From the NCBI RefSeq assembly GCF_049274025.1, contig NZ_JBASRV010000023.1: 64,000 nucleotides of DNA. One strand, given 5' to 3'. The position numbers were made by a program, and so were the translations under genes. The stretch comes from Miniphocaeibacter sp012841535. Lineage in GTDB: Bacteria > Bacillota > Clostridia > Tissierellales > Peptoniphilaceae. The notes below the pieces were generated by a model. That model worked only from the letters and a program-made list of their open reading frames with translations, was not told where the DNA came from and did no database searches. Of the stretch, positions 17,598 through 26,464 are shown piece after piece (positions within the stretch are counted from its first letter, which is position 1; each line of letters opens with the position of its first letter).

Positions 17598-19127
17598 CTA
17601 ATGTTTAAAATGTCTCATTCCTGTAAATACTACAGCAATATCGTACTTATTGGCTAATTCTATAACTTCCTTATCTTTAACTGAGCCTCCTGGTTGAATT
17701 ATTGCCTTTACGCCGGCCTTATTTAATTCTTCCACAGTATCTCCAAAGAAAAATCCATCGGAAGCTAAAACAGCTCCATGTAGGTCTTTAATTGACCTAT
17801 TAACAGCTTTTTCTACCGCCCAGTGCCTTCTAACTTCTCCTTGCCCAATTGCCAAGGTCTGCTTATCCTTAGATATAACTACTCCATTTGAGTTAACGTA
17901 TTTAACAGCCTTCCAAGCAAATAAAAGCTCCTCAAGTTCTTCATCTGTTGGCTTTCTATTAGTTACAAAATCCAGTTGCTCTTTTAATAGTTTATTGTCC
18001 CTATCTTGTAGTAATACCCCATGTAATACATCCTTAGTTTCTTGTTTTACAAGTTCTAAAGTATTTAGATTTTTTATTTGTAAAATCCTAATATTTTTCT
18101 TCTTAGATAAAATATTAAAAGCTTCTTCCTCATAGTCTGGTGCAACTACAATTTCTAAAAATATTTGAGAAAGTAAATTAGCTGTTTCAACATCTACTTT
18201 TCTATTTAGGGAAATAATTCCACCAAAAATAGATACTTCATCTGCCTCATAAGCTTTTTTAAAGGCTTCATAAATATTTTCACCAGAAGCAATTCCACAT
18301 GGATTATTGTGTTTTACAGCTACAGCTGTTGGGTCTTCAAATTCTTTAACCATTTTTACAGCACCATATAAATCATTTAAGTTATTATAGGATAGCTCTT
18401 TTCCATGTAGTTGAACTATGTCTCCTTTTTCCTCTGGAACTTCGTAAATCTTTTCATAAAATGCTGCGTTTTGGTGAGGATTTTCTCCGTATCTTAAATT
18501 TTGTTTTAATCTATATGTAAATGTAATATTCTCTGGAAAATCCACTTTATTTTGATTATTGAAATAGTTTGAAATTAAAGCATCATACTGTGCTGTTGTT
18601 CCAAAAGCTTTCCCTGCTAAAATTCTCTTATTGTCTAAAGTTAAGTCTCCTTTTTCTTTTAATTCCTTTAAAACAAAATCATAATCTAGGGTACTTGTAA
18701 CAACAATAACATCCTTATAGTTTTTAGCAGCTGCCCTAATCATAGATGGTCCACCAATATCAATTTTCTCTATTAGTTCTTCATGGGTAGAATTAATATC
18801 GTTGATTGTTTCTTCAAAAGGATACAGAGTATTAACTACCATATCAATAGAATTTATCTTTTGCTCTTCAATAGTATTTACATGTTCTTCTACATCTCTA
18901 CGATATAAAATTCCTCCATATACTTTAGGGTGTAGGGTTTTTACCCTTCCATTGAGTATTTCTGGGAAATTTGTTATATCGGTAATGTCGGTAACATCTA
19001 TACCATTATCTAAAAGATGTTTATAGGTACCACCTGTAGAAACAATATTCCAACCTAATTCTGTTAATCCCTTAACAAAATCAACTATTCCTTCTTTTTT
19101 ATAAACAGAAATTAATGCAGTTTTCAT
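17598..19127 (-). CDS. purH: Bifunctional AICAR formyltransferase / IMP cyclohydrolase
   Basis: Catalyses the last two steps of IMP synthesis. The N-terminal MGS-like cyclohydrolase domain (KTALISVYKKEGI, STGGTYKHL, GRVKTLHPKVYGG) is followed by the formyltransferase domain with KHNNPCG and the C-terminal GGSVKDKEV region. ATG at 19127 follows GGAGTGAAA. The in-frame GTG at 19133 lies inside the ribosome site. About 509 aa is normal. It stands alone here, with no other pur gene in the window. Confidence 0.97.
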   Translation of the reverse strand: MKTALISVYKKEGIVDFVKGLTELGWNIVSTGGTYKHLLDNGIDVTDITDITNFPEILNGRVKTLHPKVYGGILYRRDVEEHVNTIEEQKINSIDMVVNTLYPFEETINDINSTHEELIEKIDIGGPSMIRAAAKNYKDVIVVTSTLDYDFVLKELKEKGDLTLDNKRILAGKAFGTTAQYDALISNYFNNQNKVDFPENITFTYRLKQNLRYGENPHQNAAFYEKIYEVPEEKGDIVQLHGKELSYNNLNDLYGAVKMVKEFEDPTAVAVKHNNPCGIASGENIYEAFKKAYEADEVSIFGGIISLNRKVDVETANLLSQIFLEIVVAPDYEEEAFNILSKKKNIRILQIKNLNTLELVKQETKDVLHGVLLQDRDNKLLKEQLDFVTNRKPTDEELEELLFAWKAVKYVNSNGVVISKDKQTLAIGQGEVRRHWAVEKAVNRSIKDLHGAVLASDGFFFGDTVEELNKAGVKAIIQPGGSVKDKEVIELANKYDIAVVFTGMRHFKH

Positions 19128-19235
19128 TTTCACTCCTTTTTATTATTTCACATTAGTATAATAATATTATACAATAAATTTATTAAACATATCTAAGTAT
19201 GATATAATAAATCAAAATTATTTTAGGAGTAATAA

Positions 19236-20069
19236 ATGAAAATCGGTTATCAAGGTGTGCCAGGTGCATATAGTGAAGTTGCAACAATTAAATTTTTCGG
19301 AGAAAAGGGTTATGAGGCTATTGGTTATGATAATTTTAGAAGCTTAATTAAGGATTTGTCCAACAATAGCTTGGATTATGCTGTTTTACCTATTGAAAAT
19401 TCAACAACAGGAATAATTTATAGAACAATGGATTTAATAAGACATAATAACATTTTTGCCATTGGGGAAGTTTTCGTACCTATTCATCATCAATTAATAG
19501 GTTTTCCAGATGCTACATTTGAAGACATTACAGATGTTTATTCCCATCCTGAAGCCTTAAGTCAATGTAATTATTTTTTTGAATACAATGAGCAGTTAAA
19601 TCCAGTTTCCTGGAAAGACACTTCTGAAAGTGTAGATTATATAAAGAGAAATAACTTAAAGACCTCTGCTGCCCTTGCAAGTAAAAGAGCTGCAGAAATA
19701 TATAGTATGAAAATTTTAAGGGAAAATGTTCAGGATATCTACTATAATACTACAAGGTTTTTAATATTTAAAAACTCTATGGACATACCTGAAAACGCTA
19801 ATAAGACAACTATGTATTTCCAAGTAAAACATAGTCCTGGTGCGTTACTTTCTGCCCTACAGTGTTTTGCCGATGAAAAGTTAAATTTAATAAATCTTAA
19901 TTCAAGACCTTTAGGAAATGAAAATATATTCCAATATGGTTTCTTTGTAGAAGTTGACGCTAGTTTAAACTCTCCAAATATGCAAAGAACTATTGAAACC
20001 ATAAAGCCCCATGTAACAGTAACAAATATAATAGGAAGCTACCCAAAGGGTGAACTTCCTTTTAAATAA
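19236..20069 (+). CDS. pheA: Prephenate dehydratase
   Basis: 277 aa. Converts prephenate to phenylpyruvate in phenylalanine synthesis. The PDT domain (about 1-180) has YQGVPGAYSE, LPIENSTTG and the catalytic TTRF near residue 172. The C-terminal ACT domain (about 190-270) has the GALL motif, but the second Phe-binding motif reads NSRP instead of the usual ESRP, so feedback inhibition may be altered. There is no chorismate mutase domain. The gene is convergent with tyrA and the two stop codons abut. Confidence 0.95.
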   Translation: MKIGYQGVPGAYSEVATIKFFGEKGYEAIGYDNFRSLIKDLSNNSLDYAVLPIENSTTGIIYRTMDLIRHNNIFAIGEVFVPIHHQLIGFPDATFEDITDVYSHPEALSQCNYFFEYNEQLNPVSWKDTSESVDYIKRNNLKTSAALASKRAAEIYSMKILRENVQDIYYNTTRFLIFKNSMDIPENANKTTMYFQVKHSPGALLSALQCFADEKLNLINLNSRPLGNENIFQYGFFVEVDASLNSPNMQRTIETIKPHVTVTNIIGSYPKGELPFK

Positions 20070-20942
20070 CTATATTTCCCTTGAACGTCTTTGACGACTA
20101 TGCTCTAGAATATTCCAGATTGTTTCATAATCTTCAATTTCTAGGGCATTTTTCAATTTAATGAATTCCTTTAAAAATTTATCCATTTCGATTAATAAAT
20201 CTTCCTTTGATTCTAAAAATGCATCTGTCCATAAATTAGGATTAATTCTTGCAACTCTTGTAATATCCTTAAAACTTCCACCAACAAAATATTCAACCTG
20301 ATCATCATAGGATGGTGAATTTGTTATTGCTACTGAAATTGCATGAACTAGCTGACTTGCATAGGCTATTTTTTTATCGTGAGTTTCAATATCGGTTATT
20401 TCCACACCCTTACACTTAATTTCCAAGGCTAGGGTTTTAATTAAATCTATATTTTCCGGCTTGTTTTTTTCCGTTGGAGTTAATATATAGTTTGCATTAT
20501 AAAAAATTGCCTTATCTGCATTTAGAAAACCACTAAATTCATTTCCTGCCATAGGATGGCCAGGTATAAAATCTAAGTCCTCCCTTAAAAAAGATAATAT
20601 TTCAGGAACTAACTTTTTCTTTGTACCAGCTAAATCCGTAACTACTGTACCCGGTTTTAAAAATTGCTGGTTTTTTCTTAAAAACTCAACAATTCCTGAA
20701 GGATACATAGATAAAATTAACAAATCAGTATCCTCTAAAATTTCCTGAGGATTAACCGAACCCTTATCAATAGCTTCTAAGGCTTCAGCTGCCTTTATAG
20801 TATTTTCAGTTCTTGATATTCCATATATTTTTCTAGGTTTTATCCATTCTTTTATAGCAAGTGCCATAGAGCCGCCTTCCATACCTAAACCTGCTATTGT
20901 TATATTCATATTCTTTAATCTATTTAAATTATTATTATCCAT
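20070..20942 (-). CDS. tyrA: Prephenate dehydrogenase
   Basis: 290 aa. Oxidative decarboxylation of prephenate to 4-hydroxyphenylpyruvate for tyrosine. The Rossmann fold near the N-terminus is AGLGMEGGSMAL, and the sequence GHPMAGNEFSG (about 131-141) lies in the substrate region. It ends with a helical dimer domain (GGSFKDITRVA). No ACT domain is seen. The stop codon abuts the pheA stop, so the two aromatic genes face each other with no space for a terminator. ATG follows AGAGGTATTT. Confidence 0.95.
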   Translation of the reverse strand: MDNNNLNRLKNMNITIAGLGMEGGSMALAIKEWIKPRKIYGISRTENTIKAAEALEAIDKGSVNPQEILEDTDLLILSMYPSGIVEFLRKNQQFLKPGTVVTDLAGTKKKLVPEILSFLREDLDFIPGHPMAGNEFSGFLNADKAIFYNANYILTPTEKNKPENIDLIKTLALEIKCKGVEITDIETHDKKIAYASQLVHAISVAITNSPSYDDQVEYFVGGSFKDITRVARINPNLWTDAFLESKEDLLIEMDKFLKEFIKLKNALEIEDYETIWNILEHSRQRRSREI

Positions 20943-21008
20943 AAATACCTCTTTAAAATTTTCTACTTATAGTACATTATACATGAAAATTTATCTTATT
21001 ATAAAAAA

Positions 21009-21044
21009 CAAACCTAATCTTCTACTCTAAGAAAATTAGGTTTG
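21009..21044 (-). terminator. Intrinsic terminator after the YxeA gene
   Basis: Perfect 10-bp stem CAAACCTAAT (21009-21018) / ATTAGGTTTG (21035-21044), followed by TTTTTTATAAT on the minus strand. It ends the ABC-yxeA operon. Confidence 0.85.
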
Positions 21045-21051
21045 AACTTTT

Positions 21052-21444
21052 TTATTTATTCTCTTCTATTTTTGCTAGTATATCTTGTGGAACTTCATCT
21101 CTTGTAATAATTTCTTCACCTAAGACTATTTCTTTACTTGCCTTAATTTTCAAAAAAGTTCCCGGTTTAAATAACTTATCTTTATCTTCAGTATTTACTG
21201 AAAATTCCAATAATCTTTCACCATTTTCATCATAGGATTTTAACTTATATTTTTTACCCAGTCCTACTACTTCGCCCTTATCATCTTTCATATCCTCTAA
21301 TTCCATTGGCTCGTCCATTGGAATCATCGTATAATAATAAGTTCCTGTATATCTGTTTTCATAATATTCTTTTCCTTTAACTGCTATAAAAGCAATTAAA
21401 GCTATTACTACTATTCCTATTATTAATTTTATACCTTTTTTCAT
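21052..21444 (-). CDS. YxeA family (DUF1093) secreted/anchored protein
   Basis: 130 aa. N-terminal signal or anchor helix (about 5-24), then a small beta-rich domain with YYYTMIPMDEPMELED and GKKYKLKSYDENG, the YxeA family pattern. These often accompany BcrAB-like ABC exporters, as here. ATG overlaps the permease stop (TAATG). The function is unknown. A role in sensing or protecting against a membrane-active compound is an inference from context. Confidence 0.85.
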   Translation of the reverse strand: MKKGIKLIIGIVVIALIAFIAVKGKEYYENRYTGTYYYTMIPMDEPMELEDMKDDKGEVVGLGKKYKLKSYDENGERLLEFSVNTEDKDKLFKPGTFLKIKASKEIVLGEEIITRDEVPQDILAKIEENK

Positions 21445-22175
21445 TAAATAAACTCTACCTCTTTCTTATTAAACATTAAAATTGCCAATACTATAGAAAC
21501 TAAAATATATACTCCAATTCCTATTAAAGAAATATATTTACCTTGAGCTAACTCACCTGTAAGTGATGAAAATAACCAACTACTTCTATCTCCCATTAAT
21601 GATGTAACAGGTGGAAACTTTAATCCCATAGTCACTAATGAATGTACCATTTCCGTACATAAAAGCAGATAGGTAATTGTACCATATATAGCTTTTTGTG
21701 TTGCAAAAATTATAATTGAAGTTAAGGAAGCATAACCTATAATACCTACTATAATGCTACTTGTATATAATACTAAACTTTCTATTTCCAAGTTTGAAAA
21801 TTTAAACTTATACATCATTCCCATTAAAAAGAAAACCAGTGTAAAAAAAGCAAACATTACTATTGTTAAGATAGTCATAATAATTAATTTATATATAACT
21901 ATACTGGATCTTTTTATACCTAAACCTACACCTGCATTTAAAGCATTACTATTAAAATCGTCATTATATACAGTATTAAAAATATATATTCCGGCTATAA
22001 TCGTTGCAAAAGATAGCAAGTTAAGTGTATTGCTTATATAATCTAAACTTGTTGACTGAGAATTTAACATCATATAGTTTATAAGAACAAAACCTAGAGC
22101 AATTATCCCCATAAAAATATATAAACTTTTTTTCTTGAAAATCCTATATAACTCACTTCTTATATATTTAGTCAT
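21444..22175 (-). CDS. ABC-2 type transporter permease
   Basis: 243 aa with six predicted membrane segments (around 18-36, 52-70, 100-125, 135-160, 165-185, 218-238). It forms the membrane part of the exporter with the ATPase encoded just upstream (stop/start overlap). The size and operon match BcrB-like permeases of bacitracin or lantibiotic self-protection systems, but no substrate can be named. Confidence 0.88.
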   Translation of the reverse strand: MTKYIRSELYRIFKKKSLYIFMGIIALGFVLINYMMLNSQSTSLDYISNTLNLLSFATIIAGIYIFNTVYNDDFNSNALNAGVGLGIKRSSIVIYKLIIMTILTIVMFAFFTLVFFLMGMMYKFKFSNLEIESLVLYTSSIIVGIIGYASLTSIIIFATQKAIYGTITYLLLCTEMVHSLVTMGLKFPPVTSLMGDRSSWLFSSLTGELAQGKYISLIGIGVYILVSIVLAILMFNKKEVEFI

Positions 22176-23083
22176 TATTTTTTACCTCCTATTAAATTGA
22201 AGTAATAATCTTCTAAAGAGCTTTCTCGTTTATATATTTCAAATACATCAACATTATTCTCTATTATAGTTTTATTAATAACATTTAAATAGTCTATATT
22301 ATCATTTACTACTAAAGTTGAGTGGTTAGTAATATTTATATTTTCTATATTGAATTTATCATTTAAAATATTACTTGCTTTTTCAACATTATCAACCTTA
22401 ATTATAATAGCAGATGTAGTTTTTTTATGAAGTTCTTCAAAGGATATTTCCTCTAAAAGTTTCCCATGATCTATAATTCCAAATTTACTTGCTACTAAAT
22501 CCAATTCACTTAGTATATGAGAAGATACAATAATAGTTGTATTATATTCTTCATTTAATATTTTTATAATATTTCTTATATCTACAATACCCTGAGGATC
22601 TAATCCATTTATTGGTTCATCTAGTACTATTAACTCTGGATTACCAAGCATTGCTGCTGCAAGTCCAAGTCTTTGTTTCATCCCCATAGAAAATGATTTA
22701 AAGGGTTTATTAACATTCTTTAAACCAACCATTTCTAAAACTCTTTTGCTTTCTTTTCTTCCCTTAACTCCCTTCATTTTTCTATGATATTCAATATTTT
22801 CCTTTGCATTTAAATAAGGAAAAAAACTTTGACCAATATAAAAACCTATTTTCCTTCTATTTATTGTATTTTCTCTTTCATTTTTTCCACCAAATAAAGA
22901 TATATTACCTGAAGTTGGACTGGAAAGACCCATTATCATTCTTAATAAGGTAGTCTTACCTGCACCATTTTTTCCTATTAACCCGTATATATCCTTCTCT
23001 TTGACTTCTATATTAACATTACTTACTGCTTCAAAGTTTCCAAACTTCTTAGTAAGTCCATTAATTTTTATAATATTTTCCAT
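22175..23083 (-). CDS. ABC transporter ATP-binding protein (BcrA-like)
   Basis: 302 aa. Walker A GKNGAGKTTL (about 36-45), signature SMGMKQRLGLA (about 130), Walker B LIVLDEPINGLDP. A C-terminal extension (about 215-300) is typical of the BcrA/DrrA drug-exporter class. It is the first gene of the ATPase-permease-YxeA operon. ATG follows GGAGAGGCAAT. Confidence 0.93.
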   Translation of the reverse strand: MENIIKINGLTKKFGNFEAVSNVNIEVKEKDIYGLIGKNGAGKTTLLRMIMGLSSPTSGNISLFGGKNERENTINRRKIGFYIGQSFFPYLNAKENIEYHRKMKGVKGRKESKRVLEMVGLKNVNKPFKSFSMGMKQRLGLAAAMLGNPELIVLDEPINGLDPQGIVDIRNIIKILNEEYNTTIIVSSHILSELDLVASKFGIIDHGKLLEEISFEELHKKTTSAIIIKVDNVEKASNILNDKFNIENINITNHSTLVVNDNIDYLNVINKTIIENNVDVFEIYKRESSLEDYYFNLIGGKK

Positions 23084-23213
23084 ATTGCCTCTCCTGTTAT
23101 AATGTACTTAATAATTAATACACTAGTATCTTATCATTATATTTTTTATTTTGCAATAGGATTTTAAAAATTTTTTTAATTTATTTATTAATATAAGAAA
23201 AATTTAAAAACAA

Positions 23214-23258
23214 TTAAACGGTATATCTCCTGTTAAGTACAGAAAACATACCGTTTAA
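23214..23258 (-). terminator. Intrinsic terminator after nanE
   Basis: Stem TTAAACGGTAT (23214-23224) / ATACCGTTTAA (23248-23258), followed by TTGTTTTTAAATTTTT on the minus strand. It lies 46 bp past the nanE stop. Confidence 0.8.
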
Positions 23259-23303
23259 AATAAATATTATTTATTTATATTTAGTATTTATCCCAAATGT
23301 TTA

Positions 23304-24002
23304 TTATTTTTTATTTAACTCTTCGATTTCATCTACAAATCTTTTAGTTATAAGCTGTGGCCTTGTAATAATTGAACCAACTACAACTGAATAACTTCCA
23401 AGTTCTAACACCCTTCTTGCCTTTTCCGGACTATCTATATTTCCTTCAGCTATTACAGGTTTCGAAACTTTTCCAATTATTTCTTTTATAATTTTAAAAT
23501 CTTCTTCTTCTATTTTATCGTTTTTACTTTCTTCAGTATAACCAACTAAAGTAGTTCCAATAAAATCAAAACCAAGTTTGTCCGCAAAAATAGCTTCTTC
23601 AACTGTAGAGCAATCTGCCATAAATTTATTATTTGGATATTTTTCCTTTACCTCTTTAAAAAATTCTTCTAAAGTCTTTCCATCAGGTCTAACTCTCGAA
23701 GTAGCATCTGTTGCAATTATTTCACATCCCGTTTCTACAAGCTCATCTATTTCCTTCATTGTTGGAGTAATAAACACAGGATTATCATTATAAACCCTTT
23801 TTAAAATTCCAATAATTGGTAAATCCACTACTTTTTGAATCTCTAAAATATCCTCGACAGTATTCGCTCTTATTCCCTTAGCTCCCCCTATCTTAGCAGC
23901 TAAGGCCATTCTTCCCATAATAAAAGATGAATGTAGCGGTTCATCCGGTAATGCCTGACAAGATACCACTAAATTTCCTTTTATATTATTAATTATATTC
24001 AT
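23304..24002 (-). CDS. nanE: N-acetylmannosamine-6-phosphate 2-epimerase
   Basis: 232 aa TIM barrel that converts ManNAc-6-P to GlcNAc-6-P. Family blocks are visible: VSCQALPDEPLHSS, GAKGIRANTVEDI, IGILKRVY, FIGTTLVGYT and IAEGNIDSPE. The ATG overlaps the stop of the PTS gene. In this operon the product would take the phosphorylated sugar from the PTS into amino-sugar catabolism. No nanA, nanK or nagA is in the window, so the entry sugar may be free ManNAc. Confidence 0.95.
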   Translation of the reverse strand: MNIINNIKGNLVVSCQALPDEPLHSSFIMGRMALAAKIGGAKGIRANTVEDILEIQKVVDLPIIGILKRVYNDNPVFITPTMKEIDELVETGCEIIATDATSRVRPDGKTLEEFFKEVKEKYPNNKFMADCSTVEEAIFADKLGFDFIGTTLVGYTEESKNDKIEEEDFKIIKEIIGKVSKPVIAEGNIDSPEKARRVLELGSYSVVVGSIITRPQLITKRFVDEIEELNKK

Positions 24003-25510
24003 TATTCATCATATCCTAAAACTTTATTAATAGCATTTTTATATTTATCTGCCTTTGCACCATAAACTGCTTGTACCCCACCTTGCACTTCTAAAACGGC
24101 TGTAGCTCCAAGTTCTACTAATCTATCCTTATCAACCTTACTTGGATCTACAACATCTACTCTTAACCTAGTAATACAAGCATCAACATTTTCAAGATTT
24201 TCAGCTCCACCTAAAGCCTCCATAATTAGCAAAGCTTCATCTGCTAAACTTTCCTTAGTAGTTACTTTTACTTCTTCACCATTATCTATTGCTCTACCTG
24301 GAATTTTAACATCAAATTTATTAATTAAAAATCTAAATAAGAAATAATACATTAAAGCCCATAATACACCTACTATAATAACATATATCCAATTGGTTTT
24401 ATCATTCCCTTGTAAAATCCCAAATAGTGTAAAATCTATTGCCCCACCTGAAAATGTATTTCCTATTCTAATACTTAAAAGGTCAGCTATTAAGAAAGAT
24501 AAACCATCAAATAAAGCATGAATAACATATAACCAAGGAGCTATAAATAAAAACATAAATTCAATAGGTTCAGTAATACCAGTTAAAAAAGAAGTTAAGG
24601 CTGCTGAAAAATATAATCCAACAACTTTCTTTCTATTTTCTTTTGGTACACAATGGTACATTGCTAAACAAGCTGCTGGTAGACCAAACATCATTGTATC
24701 AAATCTTCCTGCAAAAAATCTTGTTCCATAAGTAAATAAGCCTTGATGATTTGGATCAGCTAATTGTGCAAAGAATATGTTTTGTGCTCCCTCAACCATT
24801 TGACCTGCTACCATTTCAGCTCCACCTAATGCTGTATACCAAAACATAGGATAAATAACATGATGTAGTCCTACTGCCCCAGTTAATCTTAATAAAAATC
24901 CATATAGGAAAGTACCTACACTTCCCATTTTAGCTATTGAACCACCGGCTAAAACTAATAGATTTTGAATTGGTGGCCAAATTAAAAAAAACGCTACTCC
25001 AAGTAAAATTGCTGCAAAAGAAGAAACAATTGGAATAAATCTTGAACCTCCAAAAAATCCTAAAAATTGTGGTAACTCTACATCCCTATAATTATTATGT
25101 AAGTATGCAACAATACTACCAATAACTATAGAGCCTACAACTCCAGTATCAATAGCTGAACCTTCCTCTAAAAAAATACCAACTAAAGCTGCTATTGTAG
25201 CATTAAATACTAGAAAGGCAACTCCTCCTGCTAATGCAGCTGTTCCCTTATCCTTTTTAGCTAAACCTAAAGCTATACCAATTGCAAATATTAATGCAAT
25301 ATTAGCAAATACAACATTTCCTGCTTCACTCATTACTTTAAAAATAACTTGTAAAATTCTGTTATCTAAAACAGGAAATGCCATTATGGTGTTTGGATTT
25401 GATAAAGCTCCACCAATACCTAGTAACAAACCTGCTGCCGGTAAAATAGCTATAGGAAGCATAAAGGCTTTACCTAATTGTTGAAACTTTTTGAATAAAT
25501 TTTTAAACAT
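24002..25510 (-). CDS. PTS EIIBC component, glucose/N-acetylglucosamine family
   Basis: 502 aa. The EIIC membrane domain (about 1-400) starts FMLPIAILPAAGLLLGIGG and includes LTGITEPIEFMFLF, a conserved sugar-site loop. The EIIB domain at the C-terminus (about 420-500) has the phosphocysteine in DACITRLRVDV. No EIIA domain is fused, so an EIIA from elsewhere must serve it. Its place between rpiR and nanE points to an amino sugar (ManNAc, GlcNAc or MurNAc-like). The exact substrate is inferred. Confidence 0.92.
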   Translation of the reverse strand: MFKNLFKKFQQLGKAFMLPIAILPAAGLLLGIGGALSNPNTIMAFPVLDNRILQVIFKVMSEAGNVVFANIALIFAIGIALGLAKKDKGTAALAGGVAFLVFNATIAALVGIFLEEGSAIDTGVVGSIVIGSIVAYLHNNYRDVELPQFLGFFGGSRFIPIVSSFAAILLGVAFFLIWPPIQNLLVLAGGSIAKMGSVGTFLYGFLLRLTGAVGLHHVIYPMFWYTALGGAEMVAGQMVEGAQNIFFAQLADPNHQGLFTYGTRFFAGRFDTMMFGLPAACLAMYHCVPKENRKKVVGLYFSAALTSFLTGITEPIEFMFLFIAPWLYVIHALFDGLSFLIADLLSIRIGNTFSGGAIDFTLFGILQGNDKTNWIYVIIVGVLWALMYYFLFRFLINKFDVKIPGRAIDNGEEVKVTTKESLADEALLIMEALGGAENLENVDACITRLRVDVVDPSKVDKDRLVELGATAVLEVQGGVQAVYGAKADKYKNAINKVLGYDE

Positions 25511-25526
25511 TTTTACCCTCCTTATT

Positions 25527-26345
25527 TTAAACCTCTTTTGTCTTATGTGAAATAGACTTAGAAGTTTTCAATCTCATTTGACTTGCTTCATCTTTGTATC
25601 TTGTAGCATAAGTTGTACAAATTAAATCTGTAATATATTCTTGAGAGATTTTTCCTGCTAGGGATCCTCCTTCAAAAGGTGACTCCTTACCTGCTGTAAG
25701 TATTGTAAAATCAGCCATTTCAGCAACAGGTGAAAGAATATGATTACAAATAGCTACAATTGTAGCATTATTTTCTTTTGCAAGTTTAACGGAATCAATA
25801 ATATCCTCTGTATAACCGGATAAAGAAAAGGCAATTACTAAATCTTCCTTTGCTAAAGTTGCGCTGTTCATAAGCTGGTAATGAGCATCTGTTACCGACA
25901 GAGAAAATTTTCCATAACGAAGCAATTTAGATTGCATATCCTGTGCAGCAATACCACTTGAACCTACTCCATAAATCAAAATACGTTTTCCTTTATAAAT
26001 TAAATCTGCAACTTCATTAAGTAAGTCAACATCTAATAAATCTTTTGTTTTATTTATTGCATTAATAATATTATCAGTAACTTTATCTATGTAATTATCT
26101 GGAAAACCATCTTCATTATCAGAACTTTCCTTGGCTAACATAAGTTTTAGCTCTTGAAATCCTGTTAAACCAATTTTATTACAAAATCTAATAACAGTGG
26201 CTTCTCCCACTCCAATACTTTTAGAAATTTCCTTTAAAGATTGGTAAATCACATTTTGCTCATTTTTTAAAATATAATCTGCTACCCTTTGTTCTCCCTT
26301 TGTTAAAGAAGGATAGTAGGATTCTATTATTGCTCTATAACTCAT
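25527..26345 (-). CDS. RpiR/MurR family transcription regulator
   Basis: 272 aa. N-terminal HTH_6 domain (about 1-78; SIGVGEATVIRFCNKIG is the recognition part) and a SIS sugar-phosphate isomerase-like domain (about 110-245; GVGSSGIAAQDMQSKLLR). Such proteins sense phosphosugars and control the adjacent operon. It is the first gene of rpiR-EIIBC-nanE, so autoregulation through the inverted repeat upstream is likely. Confidence 0.93.
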   Translation of the reverse strand: MSYRAIIESYYPSLTKGEQRVADYILKNEQNVIYQSLKEISKSIGVGEATVIRFCNKIGLTGFQELKLMLAKESSDNEDGFPDNYIDKVTDNIINAINKTKDLLDVDLLNEVADLIYKGKRILIYGVGSSGIAAQDMQSKLLRYGKFSLSVTDAHYQLMNSATLAKEDLVIAFSLSGYTEDIIDSVKLAKENNATIVAICNHILSPVAEMADFTILTAGKESPFEGGSLAGKISQEYITDLICTTYATRYKDEASQMRLKTSKSISHKTKEV

Positions 26346-26378
26346 AATTCACCTCCATGAATCAATTATAACATCTTT

Positions 26379-26415
26379 ACTCCAAAAGTAAATACTATTT
26401 TGGAGTTACGCTCCA
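26379..26415 (-). promoter_or_regulatory. Candidate RpiR operator
   Basis: Perfect 9-bp inverted repeat ACTCCAAAA (26379-26387) / TTTTGGAGT (26398-26406) with a 10-bp spacer, plus a third half site CTCCA (26411-26415). It lies 34-70 bp upstream of the rpiR start. A minus-strand -10 TATAAT lies just downstream, so the repeat overlaps the -35 region. RpiR binding is inferred from position. Confidence 0.6.
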
Positions 26416-26431
26416 TTTGTTGCAATAAAAA

Positions 26432-26459
26432 AATAGGATAGACATCAGCCTATCCTATT
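26432..26459 (-). terminator. Intrinsic terminator after erm
   Basis: Perfect stem AATAGGATAG (26432-26441) / CTATCCTATT (26450-26459), with a run of seven T on the minus strand. Confidence 0.9.
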
Positions 26460-26464
26460 AATAT

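Noticed and set aside
22175..23083. Lantibiotic biosynthesis cluster around the BcrA-like exporter
   Set aside because: No precursor peptide or modification enzyme in the flanks. Only the ATPase, permease and YxeA are present.
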